Shown: positions 14,750 to 25,895 of the stretch, one piece after another
Position numbering within the stretch: position 1 is the stretch's first letter
How the letters are laid out: each line of letters starts with the position of its first letter
Assembly: GCA_009760855.2 (NCBI GenBank)
Contig: WPIO01000001.1
Location: forward strand, 23,544,001 to 23,608,000
Source of the DNA: Cristatella mucedo
Taxonomy: Eukaryota > Bryozoa > Phylactolaemata > Cristatellidae
Reading direction: 5' to 3'
DNA: 64,000 nt
The notes under the pieces: generated by a model
Database searches by the model: none
What the model was told of the DNA's origin: nothing
What the model saw: the letters and a program-made list of their open reading frames with translations, nothing else
Program-made: the position numbers and the translations under genes

Positions 14750-15500
14750 ATGGCCAAGTGTAACCCTCGAGCGGAATTCACATTTGATGAGCCGACGTTA
14801 TGGACGGCTTGGAGAAATCGTTTTCGCCATTACGTGACGGCCACGAAGTTGACGGCGGAGGAACAGAGCGTACAGATAAGCACAGTCTTGTACGCCATGG
14901 GGCGCAAGCTGAAGTGATTTTTGACACCTTTACCTATGAGGTCGACCAAGTGAAGACGTTTGATCATATCTTGGGCAAGTTTGATCATTATTTCATACCG
15001 AGAAGGAATATTATCCACGATCGGGCTATGTTTAACCGCCCGCTCTCAACATCCGGGGGAATCTGCCGAGGCATTCCTACGCGAACTACTTGATTTAGCT
15101 TCGCACTTCGAATACGGCGCGATGAAAGATGAGTTGGTCCGAGATCGCCTGGTTGTGAGCTTGTCCGACCTTAAACTTTCAGAAGCCCTGCAACTTATCC
15201 CCGACCTTACGTTAACTGTGGCAGTACAAAAGACGCGTCAGACGGAGACGGTAAAATCACAGCTGAGTCTGCAGTACCCGGTTTCAGATGTCTCTGAGGT
15301 TCGTCGGCGACCACATTCCGCCGACAGTCCTGAGCCCTGCGTCTTAGAGGCTAGCAGCCGCACAGACCGTAGGAGAGTTAAGCTTTCCGATGACGAAAAA
15401 GAAGCTAACAGCTGCCGGAACTGTAACTCGGCTCACACTTCTGGACACTGCCCAGCGCGAGACCGCCGTTGCAATACCTGTGGGAAGGTAGGCCGCTATG
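14750..15500 (+). pseudogene. Gypsy gag, N-terminal part, broken
   Basis: Capsid-like protein that would coat the retrotransposon RNA. The frame opens at ATG 14750 (MAKCNPRAEFTFDEPTLW) and meets a TGA at 14915. The reading frame shifts and resumes by about 15040 with QHPGESAEAFLRELLDLA and DELVRDRLVVSLSDLKLSEA. A CNTCGKVG zinc-knuckle half stands at the end, cut by the LINE-B insertion; the other half lies after 16090. The knuckle's histidine position reads Arg at the break. Confidence 0.85.
15496..15500 (+). repeat. Target-site duplication CTATG around LINE-B
   Basis: CTATG at 15496-15500 recurs at 16086-16090 on the other side of the LINE-B insertion. Confidence 0.8.
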
Positions 15501-16085
15501 AATATGGCTGCAAGGCTAGTCTTCAAGTCCCAGCGGTTTGAGCACGTGTCTCCTTTGCTGAAAGAGCTAGGATGGTTGCCGGTTGAGGAACGGATACAGA
15601 GCAAAGTTCTTACGCTGACCCACAAGGCCCGCCACGGCTTGGCTCCTTCGTATCAAGCTGAACTACTGCATCAGTTTCAGCCTGTTCGCGTCCTCAAGTC
15701 CTGTGTGGACAGTAAATTAGCTGCCCCATTCCTCCGCTTAAAGGCAGTTGGCGACAGAAGCTTTAGCTCTGCAAGTCCTAGACTGTGGAACTCGTTTCCA
15801 TGATTCTTACGCAACGACAAGTACTCTCCTGCTGCCGACTACTGCAAATCCTCTCCAGTCGTCCTGAGTTGCTGCTTCCCTTTTACTCACTATCTCAACT
15901 GCTCTCGTGACTCTGCAATGCACCCCTCTTTCTCTTTGTTGCATGAGACGAAGTCTGTTGGCTACGGAATGCGTACCGAAAGCCGCTTAGGCTGTGAGTG
16001 CGCCATACAAACCTCTCCTGCATAACACCCACATTGTCTTTATGACTTTGTGGAGTTACAGACGGAGATACATTACATTACATTA
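15501..16085 (+). mobile_element. LINE-B copy 2, inserted in Gypsy gag
   Basis: 5'-truncated L2/CR1-type LINE of 585 bp. It has an open 101-codon RT C-terminal frame (ARLVFKSQRFEHVSPLLKEL to SASPRLWNSFP), then a 3' UTR and a (CATTA)n tail ending at the CTATG duplication. It is one of the cleanest LINE-B copies here. Confidence 0.9.
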
Positions 16086-16090
16086 CTATG

Positions 16091-16527
16091 CAGTGCGGTG
16101 CAAGTCAAGCCGAAAACCCGACGCTAAAATAAGAGAGATCGCGGCTGAATCCGACGGTGAGAACTACACTGTGGATACCGTTACAAAGACGGTAGCGGTG
16201 GAGTGCCAGTCGGCAAGGGCATCATCACCCTGGCAAGTGAATTTGTTCGGGTATGGAATGACCATTCCGTTTAAAACAGATAGTGGCGCTGACGTAACCA
16301 TCAGTACCGAAGACACGTATGGTCGACTACTACGACCACCTCGCCTCGAGCCTGCAGCAGCTAAATTACACAGCGTCGGCAACCGCCTGGCTTGTAAGGG
16401 CACCTTCAAAGCGAGGTTAAAGCGGAAAGGAACGATTTATATTATGCCAGTCTACGTAGTCGCTGGAGCAAGAAATAATCTCCTCAGCCGACAAGGTTCT
16501 CTGTGCGTAGAGGAGACTATTCTTTGA
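16091..16527 (+). pseudogene. Gypsy gag end and aspartic protease
   Basis: After the LINE the second half of the zinc knuckle resumes. An aspartic protease with active-site DSGA at 16279-16290 (FKTDSGADVTIS) follows and ends VVAGARNNLLSRQG. The frame is open across the protease but isolated by the upstream breaks. Confidence 0.88.
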
Positions 16528-16551
16528 GACCCGGTATTTGGAGAGATCGGA

Positions 16552-17880
16552 TTGATGCGATGCCAACCGGGGAAAATTCTTCTCAAACCTGATGTGGAAC
16601 CATACTGCGTACATACAGCCCACCGCATACCCAGACCGCTATTCCATCTGGTAATGGACGAACCTCTTCGAATGGAGAAGAACGGCATCGTGGAACGTGT
16701 ATCGGAGCCGACCGAGTGGTGCTCCCCAATCGTACCGGTCCTGAAGCCCAAAGGCAAAGTGCGCCTTCGTGTCGACTTGAAGCGCTTAAATCAAGCAGTG
16801 GTTCGTGAAAGGTACGTGCTACCTAAGCTTGATGAGATTTTGCCTCAGCTTGTTGGTGCTACAATGTTCTCAAAGTTGGACGCCTCTAGCGGATTTGGGC
16901 TATTCCGTTGTCCCACGAGAGCACTCGCTTAACGACGTTTATAACACCGTTTGGACGTTCTTGTTTTCGCCGGCTGCCCTTTGGCATAACTAGCGCGCCG
17001 GAGATCTTTCAGCGACTGATGTATGACCTCTTGGGTGAGATCAAAGGTGTAGCCATTTATATGGACGATGTTTTGGTTTATGGATCCACGGCGGCTGAGC
17101 ATGACGATAGATTGCGTCATGTTATTTCCGAAATTTCAAAGTCGGGCCTAAGGTTGAATAGAGACAAATGTATATTCCGCCAGCCAAATTTGACGTTCTT
17201 AGGGCATGTTATTGATGCCAGCGGCGTCCGGCCGTCAGACGACAAAACAGAAGCCATCCTCAACCTCCCTGATCCAACTAACATAGCAGAGCTAAAGAGA
17301 CGCTTTGGTATGATGAATTACCTCGGCCGGTTTGTGCCGAATCTGGCCACGGTCTCAAAACCGATAAATGATCTCTTGTCTGACTCAGTATGGTACTGGG
17401 GGCATAGCCAGAAGAAAGCATTAAGGGAAGCAAAGTTGCTTTTAACAAAGGCACCAGTGTTGGCTTATTTTGACCCAAAAAAAGTCGGTGATTGTCAGTG
17501 CCGATGCCAGTAGCTAAGGTCTAGGTGCCGTTCTGCTGCAGTGCCATGGATCGGGAGAGCAAGATGTGCGACCTGTCGCATTTGCATCCCGCACGTTGTC
17601 AGGCGCCGAAATGAGATACGCTCAGATCAAAAAAGAGTGCGTTGTGGCGGTGTAAGCGTGCGAGAAGTTCGGTCAGTTCCTGTTTGGTCTGCCTTCTTTC
17701 GAGCAGCGTACTGACCATAAACCGCTTATACCGTTGCTTATGACTAAGGACCTTGACCAGGTTCCGGTTAGAAGCCAACGCCTATTGATGCGAATGATGC
17801 GTTTTAACCCTCACGCCGTGTATGTGTTTGGGAAGACCCTTGTGATTGCTGATACGTTGTCAAGAGCACCATTGCATGGG
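16552..17880 (+). pseudogene. Gypsy reverse transcriptase and RNase H, frameshifted
   Basis: RT fingers and palm are visible: KPKGKVRLRVDLKRLN, then a one-base shift near 16897, then LPFGITSAPEIFQRLMYD and the catalytic YMDD at 17058-17069, followed by LTFLGHVIDASGV. A second shift near 17490 and an in-frame stop precede RNase H, which still shows RTDHKPL-type sequence near 17710 and an ADTLSRAP motif near 17850. These domains would copy element RNA into DNA, but the breaks rule out a working polyprotein. Confidence 0.9.
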
Positions 17881-18149
17881 AGTGAGGAACACGACCAGAC
17901 CGAGGCCGTTGAACTCTACGTAGACACAGTTGTTTCTAAATCGCTTTCAGTAGCTCGCTTGAGCGAAGTAAAGCAGGCTACTGCTGATGACAGTGAGCTA
18001 CAGGCTGTCATAAAGTATACGCTGTCATGGTGGCCTAAATCGAGCAAGGGCCTACCGGAAACCTTGCGGAAGTACTTCACCATAAGTAGCCATCTTTCTG
18101 TGTCAAATGGATTACTTCTGTATGACGATCGCATATATATCCTTCAAAG

Positions 18150-19219
18150 CCTTCAGGCTTTTCTGTCGGAGCGGATCCACAACGGCCACCAGGGGGTGAC
18201 CAAATGTAGGACCGAGCAAGGTCATGTGTATACTGGCTAGGAATTAGCCAAGACGTTAAGACATTTTTTGATTCCTGCAGCTTCTGTCAAAAGAACCAGA
18301 GGAGACAACTACATGAGCCACTCATCCCTACACCGTTGCCCAGTGTTCCTTGGCAACAAGTCGCTGCCGATCTCTTCAAACACGAGGGACGACAGCACCT
18401 AATTGTGATCGATTTTTACTCCAGATATATGGAATCACTCCATTATCTAAATCGACGACCAAAGAAGTTGTGGCCGAACTGCAGACCATATTTTCTCGCT
18501 GGGGCATACCAGAGTCGTTGCAGTCTGACAATGGTCCACAATTTTCATCTCATGAATTTGGCAATTTCGCGAGACGATATGGGTTCAAACATGGTACGAC
18601 CAACCCACATTTTCAACAAGCGAACGGAGAAGTGGAAAGAGCGGTGCAAACTGCCAAATCTATTGTGAGGCAGCCTGATCCGTGCCTCGCATTAATGATA
18701 CAGAGGTCGACGCCATGCACCACTACAGGCTTCAGCCCGGCACTATTGATCATGGGGCGGCAGATTAGGACGACTTTGCCAGTGCTCCCTCGGCATGTCG
18801 AACCACAATGGCCTGCAAAGGAAAAGGTGCAACTCAACGACGACCATGCAAAAGAGCTTCAACAGCACTACCACGATCGCCGTCATTCTGCTCGCCTACT
18901 TCCACCTCTTCAATCCGGCCAACCGGTATTAGTGCGGACTGATGGTGAAAACAGCTGGAGCACACATGCAATTGTGACTGCTCAAGCAAGTACACCTCGG
19001 TCGTTTGTCGTCCACACTGACAATGCAGCACTCTTCGGCGGAACAGAAGGCATCTTCGACCGATTGACACCGATCCACAGGTCACCAACAGCGAATATCC
19101 TTGCAGTTTCCTACATCTACCGAAACCTACACCTCCAGTTCAAGATCAGTCTCCAAGTATTGCCGATGAGATGCACACCTCTTAAGGTCAAACGACAACA
19201 AGGTCTGGCAGGCTGGTAA
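18150..19219 (+). pseudogene. Gypsy integrase, frameshifted
   Basis: An H2C2-type zinc end (HNGHQGVTKCR, then FCQKNQRRQLHEPL) is followed by the DDE core: first Asp near 18365 (VAADLF), second Asp in SDNGPQFSSHEF at 18524, Glu in GEVERAVQTAKS near 18630. A frameshift lies near 18460 and stops near 18240. The C-terminus contains GQPVLVRT-type sequence and runs to a stop at 19217. Confidence 0.88.
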
Positions 19220-19263
19220 AGCCAGTCCAAAGGCTCGATCTTTGAAAATGAGACAGTTCCTAT

Positions 19264-19275
19264 TTGGAGGGAAGG
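19264..19275 (+). promoter_or_regulatory. Polypurine tract
   Basis: TTGGAGGGAAGG directly before the 3' LTR, the expected second-strand primer. Confidence 0.8.
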
Positions 19276-19415
19276 TGCGATAACAGAGCTATCGGACGGA
19301 GCCACAACAACGTGACCAATCAGGAGAGGCCTGGCTCACGGTGCGGTCCTGGAGCCGACATAAGATGGTTGCCAATAAACGTGGTCTGTTCGTTGTGCTG
19401 CGTCTTATCATTACA
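19276..19415 (+). repeat. 3' LTR of Gypsy element
   Basis: 140 bp, TGCGATAACAG to TTATCATTACA, followed by the GTGGA duplication at 19416-19420. Confidence 0.93.
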
Positions 19416-19760
19416 GTGGACTCGGGCGCTTACAGCTAGTGTAAAATTCTACAGCTATGCTTGTCTGTCGTGAGCGTCGCAGTTGCCATATCTCACCACT
19501 TATCGCCGAATTCCATTGCCTCCCAGACAAGTTAGGCATCGACTTCAAGGTTTTGTCACTCACTTTTGTTTCCTTCATTCTTTGGCTCCAATATACTGGT
19601 CAGATCCACTCACCCAACAGACTAAGCGTCGTACCACCCGCTTTTTGGAGTCTAACTGTTTACCCATACCTCGTAAAAATCTCAAATCTTTTGGAGGCCA
19701 TGCTTTTAGCTCGTATGCCCCCGAAGCGTGGAACTCACATCTGACTTGCGTATATAAGCA
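19416..19760 (+). mobile_element. LINE-A long copy, 3' part
   Basis: Resumes the LINE-A RT C-terminus interrupted at 14562: LVCRERRSCHISPL-type residues, a LPDKLGIDFKVLSLTF stretch and a SYAPEAWNSHL-type end. The 3' UTR and (ATT)n tail are missing. Confidence 0.85.
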
Positions 19761-20559
19761 GTATAGCAAAAATGCGTATTTACACAGTACTTACACACCT
19801 CAGTCTCCAGCTGTTGGGCACAGCAAGACGTCCGGAAGAATAAAAGTAGGCTGGAGAGGGAGGATTTCTGCTAATTAAAAGAGAAGCAGAAATAGGGAAA
19901 AGTACTCAGACGAAGTGTTACCAAAGAGATGTATTAGGGCAACGATAACAGTGAGATCAAGCAGTACTGGCCTCGAGAAAGTCGTGGTGGACAATAGTTT
20001 TGGTGCATACAACTTGAATTAGTTTAATTTCAGCTGTGTGTAGCGCATGACGAAGAAAAGCGGGAGCACACGAGGCAAATATTTTTCGAGGAAATGCCAA
20101 GCAATGCAGATCACCGCATGCAACCGTTTCGTCTCGCAGCGACACATCCCCGTGCGGAAAGTAAGCTGCTCTATTGGGTTTTCTGCTGTTAGTCCAGAAT
20201 TATTCGTGTGCACAATTTGCCATTTCTGCGTGTCCCTCAATGATGTACCGCAAGACTGGTGTATCGTTGAGTGACGCGAATAGCATTCCAGCAAAGACCC
20301 GGAGCGTGAGCTACTGTACAATGTCATGCGTGCAGTTGCTACCACAGTAGTGGTCTAGTTCAAAAGATCAATAGCAGGGCTCTTCAGAAATAGAATGGCT
20401 CATAAGTGCCATATCCTACCAGTCGCTCTGAAGTTATTGGCTTCAGCTTTCGACGAAATTGAGAAATTCTTGACTTCTGATGGGCCCACTTAGTCAGGAA
20501 GAACCCTATCTTCTTAGCTTTACTTACGCTTTCTTGCTGACGGAAGTGAGGCAATTACT
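19761..20559. other. No gene recognised
   Basis: About 0.8 kb of mixed DNA without an assignable feature. Confidence 0.5.
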
Positions 20560-21692
20560 GTTTTGTTGAGATTTAAAGATTATCAGGTTTTGATTGTTTC
20601 TTAGATAGCAACAGAAGAGCCTTAATGTCTTCTAGTCCTTGCCATTTAGAAGTGATATTGATACGTTTGTATAGCACTTCAAGAGAGCTAGGCACTTCAA
20701 CAATTTGGAAATAAAGCCGATGGAAATAGACCAGAGCAAGTAAGCTCACAATTGCATCAAGCTCTTGCATATAAAGGAAGATTCACGTAGGGGGAGCAAC
20801 TGCTGTGAGGAACAAGCGTGTTTTTAGATTTTGTTGATGTCTTGATGTGTTGATGTCTGTTATGTGATGTCATAATACCAGTTGGTAGCAAGTTCCAGGT
20901 TTGGGTACTTTGTAACTGAAGCCATGATTTCCGAAAGACTTGAGGCTGGTTATAGTTTCTTCTGAATGACCAGAATCGGAGGAAGAGTTTGCTACACGGA
21001 TACTCAATGCCTTTAGTATTTTAGTTAGGTAAGCCTGAGCAAAAATGCAAGAAACTTGTAAGTGGCTGGCAGGACCTTAAAGTTGGTGCGGTGATTGATT
21101 GGAAGTCAACTGAGGTTGGAGAGATGTGGTGTCATGAAGAAGTTACGACGTTCTCAAAGGTCAGGTCTAGCTCGCGAATTTGAGATCCCAACTGAAAGCA
21201 TTATATTGCCTAGGCAGAAGTACATACTCAAAGAGAATTAAAATATCCTGCACGGGATGTTACAAACTCACAGACTAACTCGAGAGTGATATCAATATCT
21301 AAACACTCCGAATTTCTGCAATATTCGCTAGTTAAAAATAAATATTCTTAACTTAGGAGCTGAAGCGATCGTCTAATGCATGGTCACATGGAAAGAGGAC
21401 ACCACGATTCCGTACAGAAGTCATACGAAGTATTGCTGTGGGCGAGTTGTAAGAATGAGAGAAGGCAGGAAATAATCAAAGAAAAATAACAGCTGCATGC
21501 TGTCTGCATATAATAACATCGTATAGTGTACTCGGTGATTTAATTGGTGTAAAGAAGAGTATATATTGTGAAAGGTGCCAATAGTTATAGGGGAACTAAA
21601 AGATCGGTGGCCTTTAATATCTATTCTCTGAAATCCCTAACTTCGATAAGACTTAAACCATTGCAGTGCAATGCTAGTGAGAAGCGAGGTAC

Positions 21693-22458
21693 GGAAATTC
21701 TCCCCCCCCCCGGACATCCCCCCCCGGACATTTTCCCCCCCGGACATTTTCCCCCGGACATTTTCCCCCGGACATTTTTCCCTATGAGGTAGGACACTTT
21801 CCCCTTGGGTTAGAGCATTTCTTCCCCTTCCATATGGAAATGCCGTGATATAAACTGCCTTGCTTACATATCGTGTAAACATATTATAGAGTATATAATA
21901 TATAACATATTCCTACATTAAAGTCATCTGAAATGCGGTCGCTGCGGCCCTGCTTTTTGGCAGACCACCGAGTGCATGGTCAAAGCTCTGCCCCTGGCGG
22001 CCAGCAGCAGACGCTCTTGGCAGCAGCCGCGAGTGCGTAGCAGTATCATCGGCCGCCACCGACGCCGCCGCCCTTCCCGACATCGGCACCGCCGGCTACC
22101 GCTCGTCGAAACCTCGCCGCCGCCGCCGCCGCAGCCGCCGCCGCCGCCGCCGCCGCCGCAGTCATTGTTGCACCGGGCGTCGCACGTCGATCGCCGCCGC
22201 CGCGGTCGCCGACGTCTCGCTGGCCGTACCGACTCTGTTGGTCGTGCTATCGAGTCGCCGCTTATACTGTGAGTTGATTTTATTTCAATAGAGCGTGAAA
22301 TTCATTTGATCATGTATATATATATCTGTATTCTTAGTTATACATTCATCAACATCAGGGGTCATTTTCTACCCCGGGGGCGGAAATATCCGGGGGAAAA
22401 TGTCCAAGGGTCAACCAGGGGGAAATGGCCGGGGGGGGGAACGTCCGGGGAAATTTCC
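21693..22458. mobile_element. Non-autonomous TIR element with GC-rich core
   Basis: 766 bp. The ends are inverted: the left end begins GGAAATTCTCCCCC and the reverse complement of the right end begins GGAAATTTCCCCGG. Both ends contain tandem CGGACATTTTCCCCC-like subunits (at least five on the left, three or four degraded on the right). AT-rich subterminal DNA flanks a core of about 320 bp (21945-22265) with a (GCC)n run. No transposase is present. The superfamily is unassigned; 3-bp duplications occur in several cut-and-paste groups. Confidence 0.75.
21976..22272 (+). CDS. Open frame in GC-rich core of the TIR element
   Basis: A 98-codon open frame rich in Arg, Pro and Ala, with a proline run encoded by (GCC)n. 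It ends next to a donor-like ACTGTGAGTTG at about 22267. It could be a captured host exon, but the frame itself is not recognisable and may be a by-product of GC content. Confidence 0.2.
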   Translation: MVKALPLAASSRRSWQQPRVRSSIIGRHRRRRPSRHRHRRLPLVETSPPPPPQPPPPPPPPQSLLHRASHVDRRRRGRRRLAGRTDSVGRAIESPLIL

Positions 22459-23450
22459 TACAACAGTGAAGCAGACCTTGAACAAACATTTAGTCTATAA
22501 GGACTATGTGATCAATGATATCAAACGCTGCTAAGAGATTTACCCGGACTTGCAAACTGCACCTAATTAAACATAAATCTCATAAGGTATTACGTGTAAA
22601 TTTTTACAAATGCAAAGAAATGCTTTCTGAGTGCGAGTGATTAGCTCTAAGTTCCACCTGGTTCTTGCATATAGTTGGTGTTTGATCTTAAAAGTTTATC
22701 TGATCTGTCGCTACTCGTTCTAGCATCTTTGATGTTTCAAAGTTAATGGTGGAAGGGGGATTGAGCTGAATATATCCAAGTTCTCCTGGTATAGTTTTTA
22801 TTGCTAAATCGATGCTCTGAAAGCAGCCTCTTTGAAGGACGGAGCTCAAAAAACAAGGCTAAGGACAAAAATTATTAGTTTATTTTTGATGGACAGTGGC
22901 AAATCAGAGCTTCTTAGAAGGACAGCAGTAGACACTGTTGAAGATTTATAAAAATCAGGGGATATTATAGTTTGATTTGCGATGCAGATGCAGTCTGGGA
23001 ATTCTATGTTGCTAACTGAATTCTCGAGAAGCTGGAAAACAGACGTTTCAATTCACTGTCGTCGTCCAGGAGAACAGCTTTTCAGAGATGATAATGTTTA
23101 AACATTTTGTCTGGAGACTTGTAGCCATAGAGATGGAGGGACTTCAAAAAGTTGGAATTCAACGTCCATTAATCCACTACTATTCATATTTACAGCACTC
23201 GTATCGCGATGTCATAATGACAAATATGGAGTTTTGCCACAAAGTTTATGAAGTTCACGAATTCTGTGAGCCTCTGAAGCATGTCTCTGTTTGGCTTCGT
23301 CCTCTTTAGATTTTTGTGGCTCCTTTTGACATAATGATCGCATTCGTTGAGCAAGCGTGAATAGTGCGAAGCTCATTAGGTTATTCGACCGTCTCTTGTT
23401 CTTGCGGTTGACAGAAGTCTCGTATTCAGTGAGCCTTGCAAGCGCGACTC

Positions 23451-23959
23451 TCATTGGCTTCTCTTTAGTCTCTTTTCTTTGCTGGTTTGGACGAGATTCG
23501 TGAATTATTTGTTGGGCTTTTCAAGGGCTATGCTCGTTTGCTTTCTCTTCTATCACTTGTTAATGCTGCGCTTGACCGAAATCTCGTTTTTGTCGAGCTG
23601 CGGAAACAGACACTCATAAGCTGCCTCCTCGGTCTCATGCTATTACTGGATTTGACTGCATTTATGTCGAGTTTCTCAAGCGAAACGGTTGCCTTTTAAT
23701 TTTCCCTATACCACTATTTTGAAGAAATGAAAGGACTTTGTTGACCTTACACGGATGCTGCTTTTATTGGTCGGCGAGCTCACTCAAATCAAATGAGACT
23801 TCCGTTTACTGGCGGATTCGCACATTCCGTCTAAGTCACGAAAGGAAATGTTATATGTATGAGATTGTACGAGAAAGTGAACATTTCTAGAACCAATCGA
23901 ATACTCTGGAGCGCTTGTGGGACATCTGCTGATCAGAAAGAACTTCAGCCTCATCAAAT
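23451..23959. other. No gene recognised
   Basis: Possibly the 5' part of LINE-E, too decayed to align by eye. A 70-codon plus-strand frame at 23487-23699 is not recognisable. Confidence 0.4.
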
Positions 23960-24760
23960 AAAAATAATAATAATAACAATAACACATTTGTATAGCGCTC
24001 TCAGAGAAAATTAATCTCTTTTTAGGCACTGTACAGATACTGAAAAGAAAGCATGATCCAATTATTGGTTATAAGTCGCACAGTATAAAAAAAACTTGAG
24101 ATGGTTAGAGGTGACATGCATATTGTCAACATATAAATATGGTTAGTGATAGCTTGCACAATGTCGGCATGCATAAGCACACGAAGAACAAATCACAAAG
24201 ACCCACCCAAATGCTGCGAGAAACAGGTGCGTTTTAGCTTATTTCTAAATGTCGTCAAGTCAGGGGATGTCATGACATCAGTCGGGAATAAGTTCCAGGC
24301 TTTAGGAGCATACGAAGAGAAGTCATGGTCTTCAAACAATTTCAGGTTAGAACGAGGCACAACCAAGTGATTTGAGTCAGAAAATCGGGTGTAAGATGAC
24401 TAGGCTGGTTTGAAAGTATTTCTAAAAGGTAGACTGGAGCCAGAGAATGAAGGGACCTACAAGTAAGTGACAGAACTTTGAAGTCGAAGAGCTGCTTGAT
24501 AGGGAGCTAGTGCAATGCGATGAGAAGTAGTGTGATGAGGCACTTGTGAGCTCACGATAAACAAACTCACTGCTGAGTTTTGCACCGACTGTAAGCGCCT
24601 GATTGCGCACGCCAGTAGACCAGCAAGCAGTGAGTTAACTAAGTCGAGACAGGATGTCACAAATGCATGGGTTAATTAGAATGTAGCGTCCCTGTTTAGG
24701 CAGGCCCGAGTTTTAGCTATGCAATGTCGCTGAAAGTGCGAAAAATGTCTTTAGAGATAA
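23960..24760 (-). mobile_element. LINE-A 3' copy, diverged
   Basis: (AAT)n tail complement, terminal hairpin, 3' UTR and the RT C-terminal region (a diverged LLAGLLACAIRRLQSVQNSA stretch near 24590). One of the older copies. Confidence 0.85.
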
Positions 24761-24805
24761 TGTGGTCGTCTTGTGATAGGTCACTTTTGAGCAGTATACC
24801 TAAAA

Positions 24806-24986
24806 AAAAAATCCTAGCTGATTAAACAGCCTCTTTTTGTATAGCGACAGAAGAGCCTTTACGGCTATCACCACCGCTTGCAGTGGCGATACAGAATCGC
24901 CCACCGCAGGAATCGAACCCATGACCTCGGGACCGAGGTCGTGAAAGCAACCGCCTTACCTAGTGTGCCATCACGGCTCACCGAGA
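24806..24986 (-). mobile_element. SINE-1 copy b
   Basis: Near-full copy. Reverse-strand B box GGTTCGATTCC lies near 24923, and the GACCTCGG/CCGAGGTC inverted repeat is intact. Confidence 0.88.
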
Positions 24987-25154
24987 TGTCGTGCCGACGG
25001 TATGTATAGGAGGTATGCCAGCAGAGCGGCTTTTGAGTGCCAAGCTTTCCAATTTCCAAGTCACACTTAGTTTGCCCATAACTATTAGATTGGTCGAGAG
25101 CTTCCTTGAATAAGATGACGGATTCTCGCTAATTACTATATGGCAACTGTTTAA

Positions 25155-25157
25155 ATA

Positions 25158-25204
<47 letters not shown>

Positions 25205-25283
25205 ACACAGACACACACACACACACAGACGGACACACACAGACACACAGATACACACACACACACACACACACACAGACACA

Positions 25284-25354
<71 letters not shown>

Positions 25355-25389
25355 ACACACAGACACACACAGACACACACACACACACA

Positions 25390-25438
<49 letters not shown>

Positions 25439-25444
25439 GTGTGC

Positions 25445-25499
<55 letters not shown>
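25155..25499. repeat. (AC)n then (AT)n compound microsatellite
   Basis: About 265 bp of AC repeats with scattered AG interruptions pass into about 60 bp of AT repeats. Long CV- and YI-repeat frames on the minus strand are artefacts of this. Confidence 0.97.
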
Positions 25500-25504
<5 letters not shown>

Positions 25505-25734
25505 CTAAATGGCGCGGAAGCCCATGCAAACTGAATGGCAGAAACAAGAGGCAAGCATTTAAATCACATCGACTCGTAATTTACACATTCTGTTGATAAA
25601 AAAGACAACAAGCAACGAAAGAGTCTTAGTGGTGTCAGTTTTTTGTTTAACGCCCGAAAGAGCTTCAAAATTCGAAAAGAATCCTGTGACGTGATGAAAA
25701 TGAGAGCCTCGAGATGATGTAGGGTTTGAGCACT

Positions 25735-25895
25735 TCCCTAAGGTGGTTGCTCTTCACGAACGAGTTCTCGAGGTCGTGGGGTTCGAATACTTCGGTGAGT
25801 GATGCCTTGTTGTCGCTGCAAGCGGTGGTGATAGCCTTTAAGGCTCTTCCGACGCTATAAAAAGGCTGTTAAATTAGCTAGTATTTTTTGTCTAA
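25735..25895 (+). mobile_element. SINE-1 copy c
   Basis: Diverged head with B-box-like GGTTCGAATAC and a good body (GCAAGCGGTGGTGATAGC). The 5' end is decayed. Confidence 0.8.

Larger units (their letters stand above)
14563..19415 (+). mobile_element. Ty3/Gypsy LTR retrotransposon (Mag-like), inactive, with a nested LINE-B
   Basis: The element is 4,853 bp including a 585-bp LINE-B insertion, bounded by two 140-bp LTRs and a perfect GTGGA duplication. Its order is 5' LTR, short leader, gag with zinc knuckle, protease, reverse transcriptase, RNase H, integrase, polypurine tract, 3' LTR. No env-like frame is present. The gag style (FDEPTLWTAWRNRF with a later GES-type motif) and short LTRs fit Mag-like invertebrate elements; the clade assignment is inference. 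Stops in gag and RNase H, frameshifts in RT and integrase, and the LINE insertion make it non-functional. Confidence 0.92.
21690..22461. repeat. 3-bp target duplication TAC around TIR element
   Basis: TAC at 21690-21692 and at 22459-22461. Continuity of the LINE-E reading across the site supports these borders. Confidence 0.7.
20560..23450 (-). mobile_element. LINE-E copy, decayed RT, interrupted by a TIR element
   Basis: On the minus strand, broken frames show in order: endonuclease-RT linker (NRKNKRRSNNLMSFA near 23390), KMLERVATDQ near 22740, LAAFDIIDH near 22520, ALQWFKSYRS near 21655, a YADSMQL-type YADD relic near 21510, and a C-terminal FGNHGFSYKVPKPG near 20920. The YADD-type catalytic residues are altered. 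A 766-bp TIR element splits it at 21693-22458. The 5' limit is uncertain. Confidence 0.75.

Noticed and set aside
24978..25554. Long minus-strand open frames of Cys-Val and Tyr-Ile repeats
   Set aside because: They are translations of the (AC)n and (AT)n microsatellite and carry no protein information.
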